64,000 bases of DNA, taken from the NCBI GenBank assembly GCA_037043015.1, contig CM073326.1:13896345-13960344 (forward strand), read 5' to 3'. Made by a program: the position numbers and the translations under genes. Every line of letters begins with the position of its first letter. Positions within the stretch are counted from its first letter, which is position 1. Source of the stretch: Bryum argenteum (taxonomy: Eukaryota > Streptophyta > Bryopsida > Bryales > Bryaceae). The notes below the pieces were generated by a model. The model saw only the letters and a list, made by a program, of their open reading frames with translations. It was not told where the DNA came from and made no database searches. Below are positions 13,046-22,864 of this stretch, in pieces.

Positions 13046-13932
13046 GGTTGCGCCATTATTGACTGTTTTACTGAAGAAGCCATAGGCAAAATAGGATAAA
13101 CTTGTCCACTCATAATGAAGAGTAGTCCTTTTCCCATCTACTTCCTTGTATAGTGATTGGTGCCTCAAACGCAAAGTGCATATTACCTTCTTTGTGGAGC
13201 AAATTATGGTGATTGGCACCATGTTAATTTAATACTTGGAGTCTTTGCCTTACAAAGAGGAATTACACTCTGATACCCTTTATAATATCGCATGTTTGTA
13301 CATTGTCACAAACCCTAGGAAATAGACAAATACATATTCAATAGGACCTCCAAGTATGATTGTCATTGTCTATAATATCACAGGTTATCTAGTTTAGTAT
13401 GGTATGTGACAAAAGGAAAGAATTGAGTGTTGCAATTTGTTGCCAACATCAAAGACTTCTACTGGAGACGCAACTTTGATTGTCTACCATATCAAAATTG
13501 CTATGAGATTAAGCTGCAACAATATTAGGACCTTAGACAATATTGAAGATGGACATTCTTGCAACACAAAAAGATCGAAACTTGTATGTGTCTTCTTTCG
13601 AAGCGAAGGTGTGTTTTCTTTAATAATGTATGAGGACTGCTTCATTTATGATGTGCCTAATAGCAAAGCAATTTCAGGTTGTTTGGAGGATTGAGCCGCT
13701 CTACATAGCAACCATAATCCAAATACTTTTGAAAGCAAAACTGAAGCTCTAGCCGCTTCTTTGCCCAGAGGTACATCATAAGTTTCACAAAACAAGAGTA
13801 CTATGTACTTATCTCAAATAGAAGAGGGTATTAATTCAAACACTATTCAGAAACATGTATAAATCCACCTTCAAAAAGTCAAACCAATTCACAGAAGACT
13901 TCCAAAATGATAAATCCACTTTGACCATCTTA
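13046..13932. other. Intergenic DNA, nothing recognised
   Basis: Open frames are short and without family resemblance. No terminal repeats were seen before the MITE starting at 13933. Confidence 0.5.
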
Positions 13933-14234
13933 GAGCATCTCCACCCCTACTCGCTGAAGGTGACTCGCTAAAAATGCTCATCTATATTTGAAGAGCCCTT
14001 GAAATCAAACTCCCCCACCGTTAAAGGCCCCTCAAGCACCAAAAGTGCATGTGAAATACACAATGCACCAATAGCAAGTAGAATGTCAGATTTAGTCAAC
14101 TAAACTTAGATTTGGAGGGCTATTTCTTGACGCGCCAAAGTAGAGAGTCAAGAGGCATTTTTGAAGAGCCCGGAGCATTTTTCATCCACTTATTGCGTGT
14201 GTCAGACCCTGGGCGAGTAGGGGTGCGGATGCTC
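13933..14234. mobile_element. PIF/Harbinger-type MITE
   Basis: The 302-bp element has inverted ends GAGCATC[T/C][C/G]CACCCCTACT extended by CGC, flanked on both sides by TTA (13930-13932 and 14235-14237). A TTA target duplication with GAGCATC-type ends is typical of PIF/Harbinger MITEs. It carries no transposase. A second element with the same outer end lies at 56270-56656. Confidence 0.8.
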
Positions 14235-14423
14235 TTACCACATACTTTTCGTTGCTTTCACAATACGAGAGTGCTCAATAATAGCTCAACTTCTTAATTC
14301 GTAGTGAAGAAATCTAGTGCTTAATTATTAGTACCCCTCCAATTTTGAGCATTCCCCCTTACTTCACTACAGATTTCCTATTTTTAAATTTGAGCCATTG
14401 TTGAGGAGAGTGTCTAAATATCC

Positions 14424-14669
14424 TCTACGAGCGTGGCTTGGATGCCAGGCTCGGGTGGGGGTGGGGAGGGTGGGGTAAAATCTGCCCCTATTTTTAAATT
14501 TGTTTAGGCCCCATCTGAACACAGAGGGGGCTTCCTAGGGTAATTTGGGGCCCCAGGCCCCAAATTTTGCAAAAAAAAATTCAAAAAATGGCTCCAAATG
14601 GGGGAAACGGGAAGGGCCAGAAAATTGATCCCCACCGAGCCTGGCATCCGAGCCACGCTCGTAGGGGAG
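14424..14669. mobile_element. 246-bp inverted-repeat element with a G-rich core
   Basis: Arms of about 40 bp mirror each other (CTACGAGCGTGGCT, GGATGCCAGGCTCGG), with few mismatches. AAATA flanks both ends and may be a 5-bp target duplication. Just inside the left arm is a run of G tracts (GGGTGGGGGTGGGGAGGG then TGGGG) that could fold into a G-quadruplex. It lies about 230 bp upstream of the PRP38 ATG, so it is in or next to that promoter. Superfamily not assigned. Confidence 0.7.
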
Positions 14670-14700
14670 AAATAAAGAGACCCATTGTTGAGCACTCTCT

Positions 14701-14710
14701 CCTTATATAG
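14701..14710 (+). promoter_or_regulatory. Possible TATA box of PRP38
   Basis: CCTTATATAG stands about 190 bp before the PRP38 ATG and just downstream of the inverted-repeat element. That distance would leave a 5' UTR of about 160 nt. This is position and consensus only. Confidence 0.3.
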
Positions 14711-14900
14711 TCGTGCTACATATGGATGAAGTTCGAAGTTCCCGAGGAAGGCCGACGGATGTTAAGTTTTTTTCATCCAAAACTCTGTAGCTTATGCAGT
14801 TGCAGTTGGACTCGTCGCCTCCCGCTGAAGTGTGTGCAGTGAAGCTCCGCCATAGCCAGGTTAGGGTTTTGAGCCCGCAGTTTTGTTTCCGGATGTAACG

Positions 14901-17900
14901 ATGGCGAATCGCACGGACCCGACCGCGCGGAGTGTGCATGGCACAAATCCGCAGAACCTCGTCGAAAAAATTCTGCGCTCCAAGATTTACCAGAACACGT
15001 ATTGGAAGGAACAATGCTTCGGCCTCACAGGTAACTCCGCCGCTCATTTTTCGTGCTATTCAATCATCTGCAAATTCTCCCGCGAAGGAAACTTGGAACA
15101 GTAGATTGCCATATAGTAGTATAAAACTCCTAACTCAACGTATTGGCGTGATCAGTAGTTTTTAAGTAATCTGGCAACATCGAAGTTCAAATCATCCCGC
15201 ATTTAAACCATTCGGAAATGTTGTGTTTCGAGCTTGCGTTAGGGTTTGAGATAGTTTGAAACGGTGATCGAAATTTGAGTAGCTTAAAGCTCTCAAGTAA
15301 GTGAAGGTTAAGCTGCAAACGATGCTACCAACTGCGAGGAAGAGGTTTACAGGAGGAGCCGGATTAAAATTCGTTCAGTGTTCTTGATGAATTAATTGTG
15401 TTGTATTCAGAATTTTTGATGATTTTTCTTCGTTCGTTACCGGTTGTAGGTTGTACTCTCTTGTTCCGAGCTATATGATCGTTAGTCCGAAACCTTTCTG
15501 AATTTTAGGAGTCGAGCTTGTTGGGGTTCTACGTTAGTTTATAGAGATTCGCTATTCTTGATCGCATGTTTAGTAACTTCAAGAAGAGCTGCGATAAAAT
15601 TGTGGAGAATGAACACATTTGCGGACAAGATTTTGGGTCCAAATTTGCGTTGGAGGATTTACCAGTCCACGTACTATAATGACCAATGCTTCGGCCTCAC
15701 AGGTAAGTTTGCTGCTTGATTTTGGTGCTACTGAACCATCTGCAATTTCTCTCGCAAAGAGAACTTGGAATAGTAAACTGCCAAATTGTAGTATAATTTT
15801 TTCAACTCATCGTATTGGCGTGATCAGTATTTATTGAGTATCATGGCAGCAGCGAAGTTTAGTAACATCATCTTTCGTAGCATTCGAAACCATTCAGAGG
15901 TTTTATGGTTTCAGCTTGCGTTAGGGTTGAGAGAGTTCGGATTGATCGAATCGTGAGTAGAGCAAAGCTCTTAAAGTGAATTTTATCCCAATTCAGATCT
16001 GAGATAAAATTCTGGAGAAAAATCAGGACAATAGCTGTAATCGCCAGGTAGTATGTCCCTGGATGTAGCTTATGGTCATTAATGTTTAATGTGTTATGCT
16101 TCAGTGCTGCCCGTTCTTATTCTATTTTCGTTATGATTCTTTGCAGCTGAGACCCTGGTGGATAAAGCCATGGAGTTGGACCACTTTGGAGGGACATTTG
16201 GAGGAAATCGTAAGGCAACGCCCTTCATGTGTTTAACTCTGAAGATGCTTCAAATTCAACCCGAGAAAGAAATTGTGGTCGAGTTTATTAAGAACGAGGA
16301 CTACAAGTAAGCGCACACTATCTTTTGTAGATTGAGATGTTTTCGAGTATCTAATAGTTGAAATGAATACTTGCCTCTTGTAGTAGCTTTCGTCAATTTC
16401 TATCGACTCTGTCTTAGAGTTGTGAGCGTGCTCATTTTGTTCTTTAATGTTTGTGCAGATATGTTCGGATACTGGGTGCTTTTTATTTGAGGCTGGTTGG
16501 GAAGCCGACCGATGTGTACCAGTATCTCGAACCATTGTACAACGACTATCGGAAATTGCGGCGGAGGATTGCGGATGGTGGTGAGCAGTCTTCCTGTGTT
16601 ACTGCACTGCCCATTTCTTGATCTGAACATGGTGTCGTTCTTTCATCTGTAACACGAAACATAAAGGACTTTAGTCTGAAGAAAACTCCATCCTAACTTA
16701 TTTGTCTTGATTGCCGAGCAGGTTACGTTCTTGCTCATGTGGACGAGTTTATCGACGAGTTGTTAACAACGGACTACAGCTGTGATATTGCCTTGCCCAG
16801 AGTTCCCAAGCGGTACGTATATGAGGATTCAAGATCCTTCCTGTCTAGTAAATTGTTTTGTTCAATTTCGGAGCTTATGCTTTTTCGGGATACACTACCT
16901 TCTAGGGATGGTTATTCCTTAGGATACAAGTGTCACCTCTGCTAGCAATATCTGGATTGCTTTTACACAAGTTGAACCCTACATTATGCTCAACAGGCGT
17001 TTCAGTATCAAGTTTCTAAGTATACTGTGTGCTGAGGGGGCGGAAACTGATTCGAAAGCCATGTATCAGATGGACGCTGGAGACTGCGGGTATTCTGGAT
17101 CAGCGTCGGAGTGCGTTAGAAGATGACTTCGAAGAAGAAGAAGAGAAAGAGGAGGAAGAAGCTGCCGTTAATGGACTTGAAACTATGGACATCGACAAAG
17201 TAAGTCAGAGATCGTCGTCCCTTGTCTTGTGGGTATTTCAGACTAGGGAGCATCGTTACTGCTAGTATGTGGGTCTTGTGTTTTTACTCATTGATGCATC
17301 ACGATTTCCGATCTATTGCATCTTTTCAGTACTTCCTCTGTTGACTCGTGTGTCATCATGTGATTGTTAAACCATATAAATGACGCAGTTATAAAAGGGT
17401 TGCAACTATTCAGATGATCGCTCACTAATAATCATCATCTGGCTTGTAGGAGCACAGAAGAAGTAGGAGCCCAGTCAAGGAGAGGGACCGAGATAAAGAT
17501 CGAGACAGAGATCGGCATCGTGACCATCGGTAAGTGCAGCTATGAGTCATGTACTGTAGTTCTCTTTCTTTTATTGCGTGGTAGAATGACATACTCCGGA
17601 AGGAACGCAAAAGCAAGGTGCAGTTTGCTATTTTCTTTCTACATTTCAAGTAGCTCGAAAACCATTAGCATGTCAAGCAGCTCTTAATCGAGAGAGAAAA
17701 ATAATCTCAGCTTGCGCTGTCATACTGTTGCTTCCTAGATCAACATTCACGAGCAACTCCAACAGGTCTCACTATGCTGGCAGTGCACAGATGAGAAGTA
17801 TGATGAGATGCACAAGTCTCTCAGCACTATAGCAACCTACTCTGAATTATTACTATTCTGCTCCGTATTTAGAGTAGTCAAGGAGCACTTGCAATCTGGT

Positions 17901-18730
17901 CCTTTTGCGATGTAACATTGTCGTTTTTGAGTTCAGCTGAACACAAGAACTGCTACTAGGCTAGGTGCATCACTTGGGCGCCTGCTAAGTTGGAACTAAT
18001 GGGTACACTGTGCATGGCACAGAGACAGAAGTGACCGGGAGAGGGGCGATCGAGACAGAGGACGAGATCGCGACTACGACCGTGACTATGACCGACGAGA
18101 CAGAGACCGGGATCGAGATCGTGATCGGGACCGCGACCATCACCGTGATAGAGATCGGGACAGGGAGAAAGACCGTGATGTATATGACCGAGATCGAGAC
18201 CGTGATCGTGATCGAGACCGAGATAGGGACAGAGACTATCATCGCCGGGATAGAGGCCGCGACCGAGAGCGAGAAAGATACAGTGATCGTGATCGAAGGA
18301 GGAGTCCTCGTTCACGTAGCAGAAGTAGAGAGCGCCGTGATCGTGAAAGAGACCGAGGGCCTCGCTCCGTGTCTCCTGATCGAAAGAGAAGGTACATCTC
18401 TGTCAATCTCCTCTCAACAATTGCTATTTAGGAATACTATCATTGCAAGCTCAACACTAGCTAGGTAGGTTCTTATGGGTATCGTATAGAACATTGGCTC
18501 AATTGTGGGGTTTTGGTGTTGCCAGGCGTGGGCGAGTTGAAGACGATGGGCCACTGGAGGATGGTGAGCATCGGGCAAATGCTGACGACAAGAAAAAGGA
18601 GAAGAAAGAGAAGAAAGAGAAGGAGGAGAAGAAGGCGCCTAACTCTGACGGCACTGATCATCCCGATCCGGAGATTGCAGAAGCCAACAGATTACGAGCG
18701 GCATTGGGACTCAAACCTCTACGTCCGTGA
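14901..18730 (+). CDS. PRP38: Pre-mRNA-splicing factor PRP38 (PRP38A-type) with C-terminal RS/RD domain
   Basis: Eight coding exons join in frame: 14901-15030, 16147-16306, 16459-16580, 16722-16812, 17070-17199, 17450-17529, 18023-18391 and 18526-18730, giving 428 aa. The PRP38 domain fills about aa 1-180, with GTNPQNLVEKIL, CFGLTAETLVDKAMELDH, GGTFGGNRKATPFMCL and TTDYSCDIALPR. An acidic stretch (FEEEEEKEEEE), a long Arg-Asp/Arg-Glu/Arg-Ser region coded by exons 6-7, and a Lys-Glu-rich tail ending in GLKPLRP follow. PRP38 joins the spliceosomal B complex and is needed for U4 release and activation. The start was chosen by the conserved MANRTDP N-terminus. Exon 1 has a tandem copy at 15609-15702 (separate entry). 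The short PP2-A10-like gene downstream converges on it. Confidence 0.96.
15609..15702 (+). CDS. Duplicated alternative first exon of PRP38
   Basis: This 94-nt open segment begins with ATG and ends in the same CGGCCTCACAG/GTAAG donor as PRP38 exon 1, in the same phase (31 codons plus 1 nt). It would splice in frame to the exon at 16147. It encodes a diverged version of the N-terminus: FADKIL, a short extra piece, then RIYQSTYYNDQCFGLT, against VEKIL-RSKIYQNTYWKEQCFGLT in exon 1. It lacks the MANRTDP leader. Homology continues about 130 bp into the intron (GTATTGGCGTGATCAGTA in both), so exon and intron start were duplicated together. It may be an alternative first exon (isoform about 416 aa) or a relic; the open frame and intact donor favour some use. 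Confidence 0.6.
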
Positions 18731-19644
18731 GTCGACCCAAAATAGGAAGATTCATGGATACTTGTCTACATGAATACGTCCCGATAGTTTTTTTGCAGAT
18801 GAATAGGTGCGGCTGTTGTAGTGATAGGCATGGCATGACATCAGCGTCTTGGTAGAACACAATTATTGTACACACAACCATTCACGTAATGGTCAAACGC
18901 AATTGTAGTGCACTTTTGGAACCGTATTTGTTCTTTTCAAGCATGAATGGCATCAGAATATATCAACAACATTTTACTGGTAATTGTGAATTGGTAAGAG
19001 AACTTCTATCTCCAGGTTCAGATGTTCGTATTATTTCGTCATGTACATGACAGAGATCGGCATTACATGTATCCCATAGTGTTATAGCTTGAATAACGGA
19101 CTGTTCCGTTGTGTACTAATTTACTTTTGTAAATTATTCCATACATAGTTGCGTTGAGCAGATTTCAGTGCAAGACTGGCAATTGCGAGCACTGTACCTA
19201 CAAAGGAGCCTTGATGCCCCATTCTATCTAACTACGTCTCTAGAGTACATAGACCTCTTCTCAGAAATCACAAGTCTTCATGTCCTGATATCATAGCTCA
19301 TGCCCAAGGCACAGGAATCTGAAATATTCTATCACCGTTTATAGAGTGTATCTTCAATAGTAACTTTCTACACTCGGGAGTGGGTGGTAGTATTACCTAT
19401 GCAAAGTGAAGCGGGCATGTACAGTGATCAAACAAAACTCCACAAGTCTTCTGTTGAATTTGAAGGTTGTCAACAGATGGATAATACACGAATGAATTGT
19501 TTAAATGCAAGAATCGGCAAGCTACAAGATAAATCTATAGTCTGCCTGTAGAGCTACAAATGAGATGAATGAAGTCGGCTTAGATCGATATATACAAGCC
19601 AACCAACAATGAAACGAGGAAGTAGTATCATGATTGTATCCATT
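18731..19644. other. Convergent 3' flanks of PRP38 and the PP2-A10-like gene
   Basis: About 900 bp separates the two stop codons. It should hold both 3' UTRs. No other gene, repeat or mobile element was recognised. Confidence 0.6.
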
Positions 19645-21120
19645 CTAGAAGGGTTGGACCATTCTCACCCCACCCACAACAGAATGCAAACAAACTGCAA
19701 AGCACATGGTCATGAGCACCACAGACTTGTCCATGACGGCCTTCGTAGCATCTCCAACAGCCTGCAGCTTCTCACCAACAACAGACCTTTTCGTAGCCTC
19801 ATAACGCGGCTCAGCCTCCTTGTCACTTTGACCTCTAAAAACAGACGAAACTTTGTCCAAGGAGACATCAATAGTGGACCGGACAGCTGAAGAAGTCATG
19901 GCCCCTGCAATGTCCAAAATCAGCTTCCGATTACTGGGAACTGCGATCACTTTCGATATCTGCTCAACATAGTTGTTGTTGGTGTCTTTGACGATGGTCT
20001 TTCCTTTCCATCCATGGCTTGGTGATATCGGCTCGTGCTCGCCCATGTCATAGAAAACCTCAGTGCCTTCGTAGTCGTGATAAAACTCACCCGCTGGTGA
20101 TGCCTTTGAGGAGCTGCTACTAGGTTGGTCGGATGTTAAAACCTCATGTGAGGTGCGCACGAAAGTATTGGTAGACACTTCGCAAACCTTCGTCACAAGG
20201 TCTGTAATGGGACCTTTGTGATCCGGATTGTGTAAAGTGGAAGCTAATTCATCAAAAGCGTTGATATCCTTCGTCTTGTCCAGGTACACTGAGACTGCCG
20301 TTCCGACAAACGTTTGAATCCAGTCTGAGACCAATGTCTTCCCATCTGCACTCCGTGCAAATGTCACCAAGCCCTTGACAAGTTCACCTCCGCCTTCTGT
20401 AGTAGATGGAGCATTATTGATGTGCTCTATTACTGAGTTCACGAAGCTTCGAGAAGCAGTCGCCACCATCGCTGATGCAAACCCCTTTCCTGGCTCAGAA
20501 AACAGCTTCTCAGCCAACTTGTCCACCATCCCAGGCTGCTCATTCCCACTGGAGCTCCACTCATCTCCTAACCCTTCCTTTGTGCCCGATGCAATCCCAG
20601 CAGTATTCCAACTATCGACGTCCAAGAGTCCGTTCAAATTCTCCTCCTCATTTGGTGATAAAGCTCGGTCATCAACCGAGCTATAAGCTTCAGGAAAATC
20701 GCCACACTCAATCACGACTTTCGTTTCTTCAAAAACCCTCGGCTTGATCTTGGGAGGGGCAACCTGAGCCTGCTCGCTGCTGCTGGCAAATGACGATAGA
20801 AGGCCACGACTGACAGCGGCAGAGACAGCGGCGATGCTCTCCTGCGCTTCAGAGGAGCTCGCGAGCTTCAAGAGCTGCTTGACGCTTTGCGGAACTTCAT
20901 CGTCTTGAGAGACAAGAAAGCCTTGAAGGTCGTTTAAAACAAGGGAGAAAGAGTTGCTACTCTGCGCAAGAACATCAAGAAGAGTTGAAAAAGACTCAAA
21001 GAAAAGAAAGACGCGTAGTCGTTTCCGGGAGTTGTAGATGCGGTATGTCACATAGCCACCTGCTGCTACCGCTCCACACGCAAGAAGAATGTTCCTCCTG
21101 CGCCGAGTAATCGTAAACAT
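19645..21120 (-). CDS. PHLOEM PROTEIN 2-LIKE A10-type membrane protein
   Basis: A single uninterrupted frame of 491 aa. The start is MFTITRRRRN at 21120; the frame upstream opens with GTG, not ATG. Arg-rich residues 6-9 precede a hydrophobic segment (aa 10-26, ILLACGAVAAGGYVTYRIY), and a second hydrophobic stretch lies near the C-terminus (about aa 465-485, VVLMTMCFAVCLHSVVGG). Both ends may be membrane-anchored. The block KLAEKLFSEPGKGFASAMV and the N-terminal layout resemble Arabidopsis proteins annotated PHLOEM PROTEIN 2-LIKE A10 (At1g10150 type), from memory. Despite that name, no lectin-like PP2 domain is seen. Function is unknown. The real gene is supported by length, codon pattern and context. 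Confidence 0.7.
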   Translation of the reverse strand: MFTITRRRRNILLACGAVAAGGYVTYRIYNSRKRLRVFLFFESFSTLLDVLAQSSNSFSLVLNDLQGFLVSQDDEVPQSVKQLLKLASSSEAQESIAAVSAAVSRGLLSSFASSSEQAQVAPPKIKPRVFEETKVVIECGDFPEAYSSVDDRALSPNEEENLNGLLDVDSWNTAGIASGTKEGLGDEWSSSGNEQPGMVDKLAEKLFSEPGKGFASAMVATASRSFVNSVIEHINNAPSTTEGGGELVKGLVTFARSADGKTLVSDWIQTFVGTAVSVYLDKTKDINAFDELASTLHNPDHKGPITDLVTKVCEVSTNTFVRTSHEVLTSDQPSSSSSKASPAGEFYHDYEGTEVFYDMGEHEPISPSHGWKGKTIVKDTNNNYVEQISKVIAVPSNRKLILDIAGAMTSSAVRSTIDVSLDKVSSVFRGQSDKEAEPRYEATKRSVVGEKLQAVGDATKAVMDKSVVLMTMCFAVCLHSVVGGVRMVQPF

Positions 21121-21434
21121 CGCTCCCTCTCCACCGAGCTCCCCTCCCTCACATCCTCCCCCCACCCACGCTCAAATCCACATTGCCCCTATCCACACTT
21201 CCAAAACCTGCTTGCGCTCCTAATCCACACTCAAACTTCTCCTGCTCTTTACTTCCAAGACCTGCTTGCCCCTATCCACACTCAAATTGTTCGTGCTCCT
21301 AACTTCCGAGACCTGCTTATTGTACAAGACAAGGCATCGTGCAACTTACGTCAGATCGATTGATCGGCTCTTTCGTTTCAACGACTCTACCGATTTCGAT
21401 ATTGAGATTCAAAGGGGAATAAGCGATGAGTGAT

Positions 21435-21515
21435 CGGATTTTAAAGAGGGATAAGCGAGGGCGCGGATTTTAAAAGAGGGATAAGCAAGGGCGCGGATTT
21501 TAAAGAGGATTAAGA
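21435..21515. repeat. 29-30-bp tandem repeat, 3 copies
   Basis: Units start at 21435, 21464 and 21494 with GGATTTTAAAGAGG and then GATAAGCGAGGGCGC in the better copies. The array sits about 320 bp upstream of the PP2-A10-like start codon, in its likely promoter. Confidence 0.8.
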
Positions 21516-21982
21516 GATGGAATTAAGCGACGAGAGTGCGGACCTGATAGTGCAGACGTTAATGGACCAATGCAAGAGTTCCTCCAATTGTCGTTGAGGG
21601 AGTGTCGCTAGGAAACCCTAGGACTCCATAGCTAGCGAGCTTGGGAGCAGGGGCTGGTCCCACGGACGGATACCGTATGTGGCCATTTGGAGGGTTTTGT
21701 ATGGGGGACTAGTGTATGCAAGTACGTATATTGCAACTTTTTGGGGGAGGGGAAGGGAGAAGTGACTTATTTTTAGGTTAGTTGGGCCATGGTCGCTGCT
21801 TCTAACTCATTTGAGTCAATCCATGTTTTGTTTCGTGGGCCCCCATGAGGGTCATTTAGCTTAGTTTCTTTTAAATTTTTTTTGAAAGTCTCGAGGTTTT
21901 TTCTTCGAGCTCTTGCTTCCCAGTTCCTCTAAAGAAAATTTTGCTTATTGCTTCAGTCAATAGTCAATAATTGCTATTACTC

Positions 21983-22281
21983 AAGAGCTTGTGATTTCTA
22001 TTCCCCGTGCCAGGGTGGTGCTCACCATTACAGTCCACCCAACTATTGTATGGGTCCTTGGACCTTGTTGTATGGGTACCTCAAAGCTCTTTGGGGGAAT
22101 ACGATGTCAAGTATCTTCAAGGCACTAGTTGTTACAGTGTCCACCCTCGAGAGGGGGAAGTAGTATTGTTCCAATTTCCCCTTGTCCGGACCATCGGTGA
22201 CCATCGGAATATTAGCATTACAAACGGACACTTCATTCATGCCGGCCCTTAGAGAGGGACCGGAGTTTCTTTCTACCTATC
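21983..22281 (+). mobile_element. SINE copy, 5'-truncated inside the tRNA head
   Basis: Same family as 6247-6604 but plus strand. The body begins between the A and B boxes, so the A box is missing. A perfect 12-bp direct repeat TTGCTATTACTC lies on each side (21971-21982 and 22282-22293). The truncated 5' end inside a true target duplication shows it was inserted truncated rather than later eroded. Confidence 0.9.
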
Positions 22282-22382
22282 TTGCTATTACTCTAAGGAG
22301 CTGTATATCTCAAAAATACTCTATCGTGACGTTATTTGCACACCCTCCATGTTGACAAGCCATATTTCCTTGCCCATAGCGT

Positions 22383-22680
22383 TCCCAATCGGCTCCCGTG
22401 CTACTCGGTTCCCAATTCGTTCCCGTGCTACTCGGTTCCCAATCCGTTCCCCTGCTACTCGGTTCCCAATCCGTTCCCCTGCTACTCGGTTCCCAATCCG
22501 TTCCCCTGCTACTCGGTTCCCAATCGGCTCCCGTGCTACTCGGTTCCCAATCCGTTCCCCTGCTACTCGGTTCCCAATCCATTCCCCTGCTACTCGGTTA
22601 CCAATCCGTTCCCCTGCTACTCGGTTCCCAATCCGTTCCCGTGTCACTCGGTTCCCAATCCGTTCCCGTGTCACTCGTTC
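22383..22680 (+). repeat. 27-bp minisatellite, about 11 copies
   Basis: The unit is CGGTTCCCAATCCGTTCCCC followed by TGCTACT. Variants such as TCGGCTCCCGTG recur in copies 1 and 5, and the last two copies carry GTGTCACT. The unit is nine codons long without a stop, so long false open frames appear on both strands. The array ends about 185 bp before the SWC4 ATG and lies in its promoter or 5' UTR. Confidence 0.95.
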
Positions 22681-22864
22681 CCAAGAAATCGAGGCAAGCT
22701 TCGATGCTCGTCTCTCGTCGTCACCGTGAGCGCGGGTTGCGAAACTCTGTGATTTTCGACGTTTTTGTTCGGTCTGTTGCTGTTTCTTTTTGTCTATTTT
22801 TACCTGATTGGGAAACCATACTTCTGAAGAGCTTCTTACGGAGATTATGCATTCGTAGGCGCCC

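Larger units (their letters stand above)
21121..22382. promoter_or_regulatory. Divergent promoter region between the PP2-A10-like gene and SWC4
   Basis: The two genes are transcribed away from each other from this region. 21176-21310 holds an imperfect duplication of about 60 bp (CCACACTCAAA, ACCTGCTTG words), probably in the minus-strand leader. 21435-21515 holds three copies of a 29-30-bp unit (GGATTTTAAAGAGGGATAAG). A SINE lies at 21983-22281. Confidence 0.5.

Noticed and set aside
17985-18468. Long frames on both strands rich in Thr/Glu/Ile or Val/Ser
   Set aside because: Shadows of the Arg-Asp repeat exon of PRP38. The Arg/Asp/Ser frame is the one that joins in phase with the neighbouring exons.
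21121-21165. 15-residue N-terminal extension of the PP2-A10-like protein
   Set aside because: It begins with GTG and is Gly/Glu low complexity; the ATG at 21120 gives the expected basic-then-hydrophobic start.
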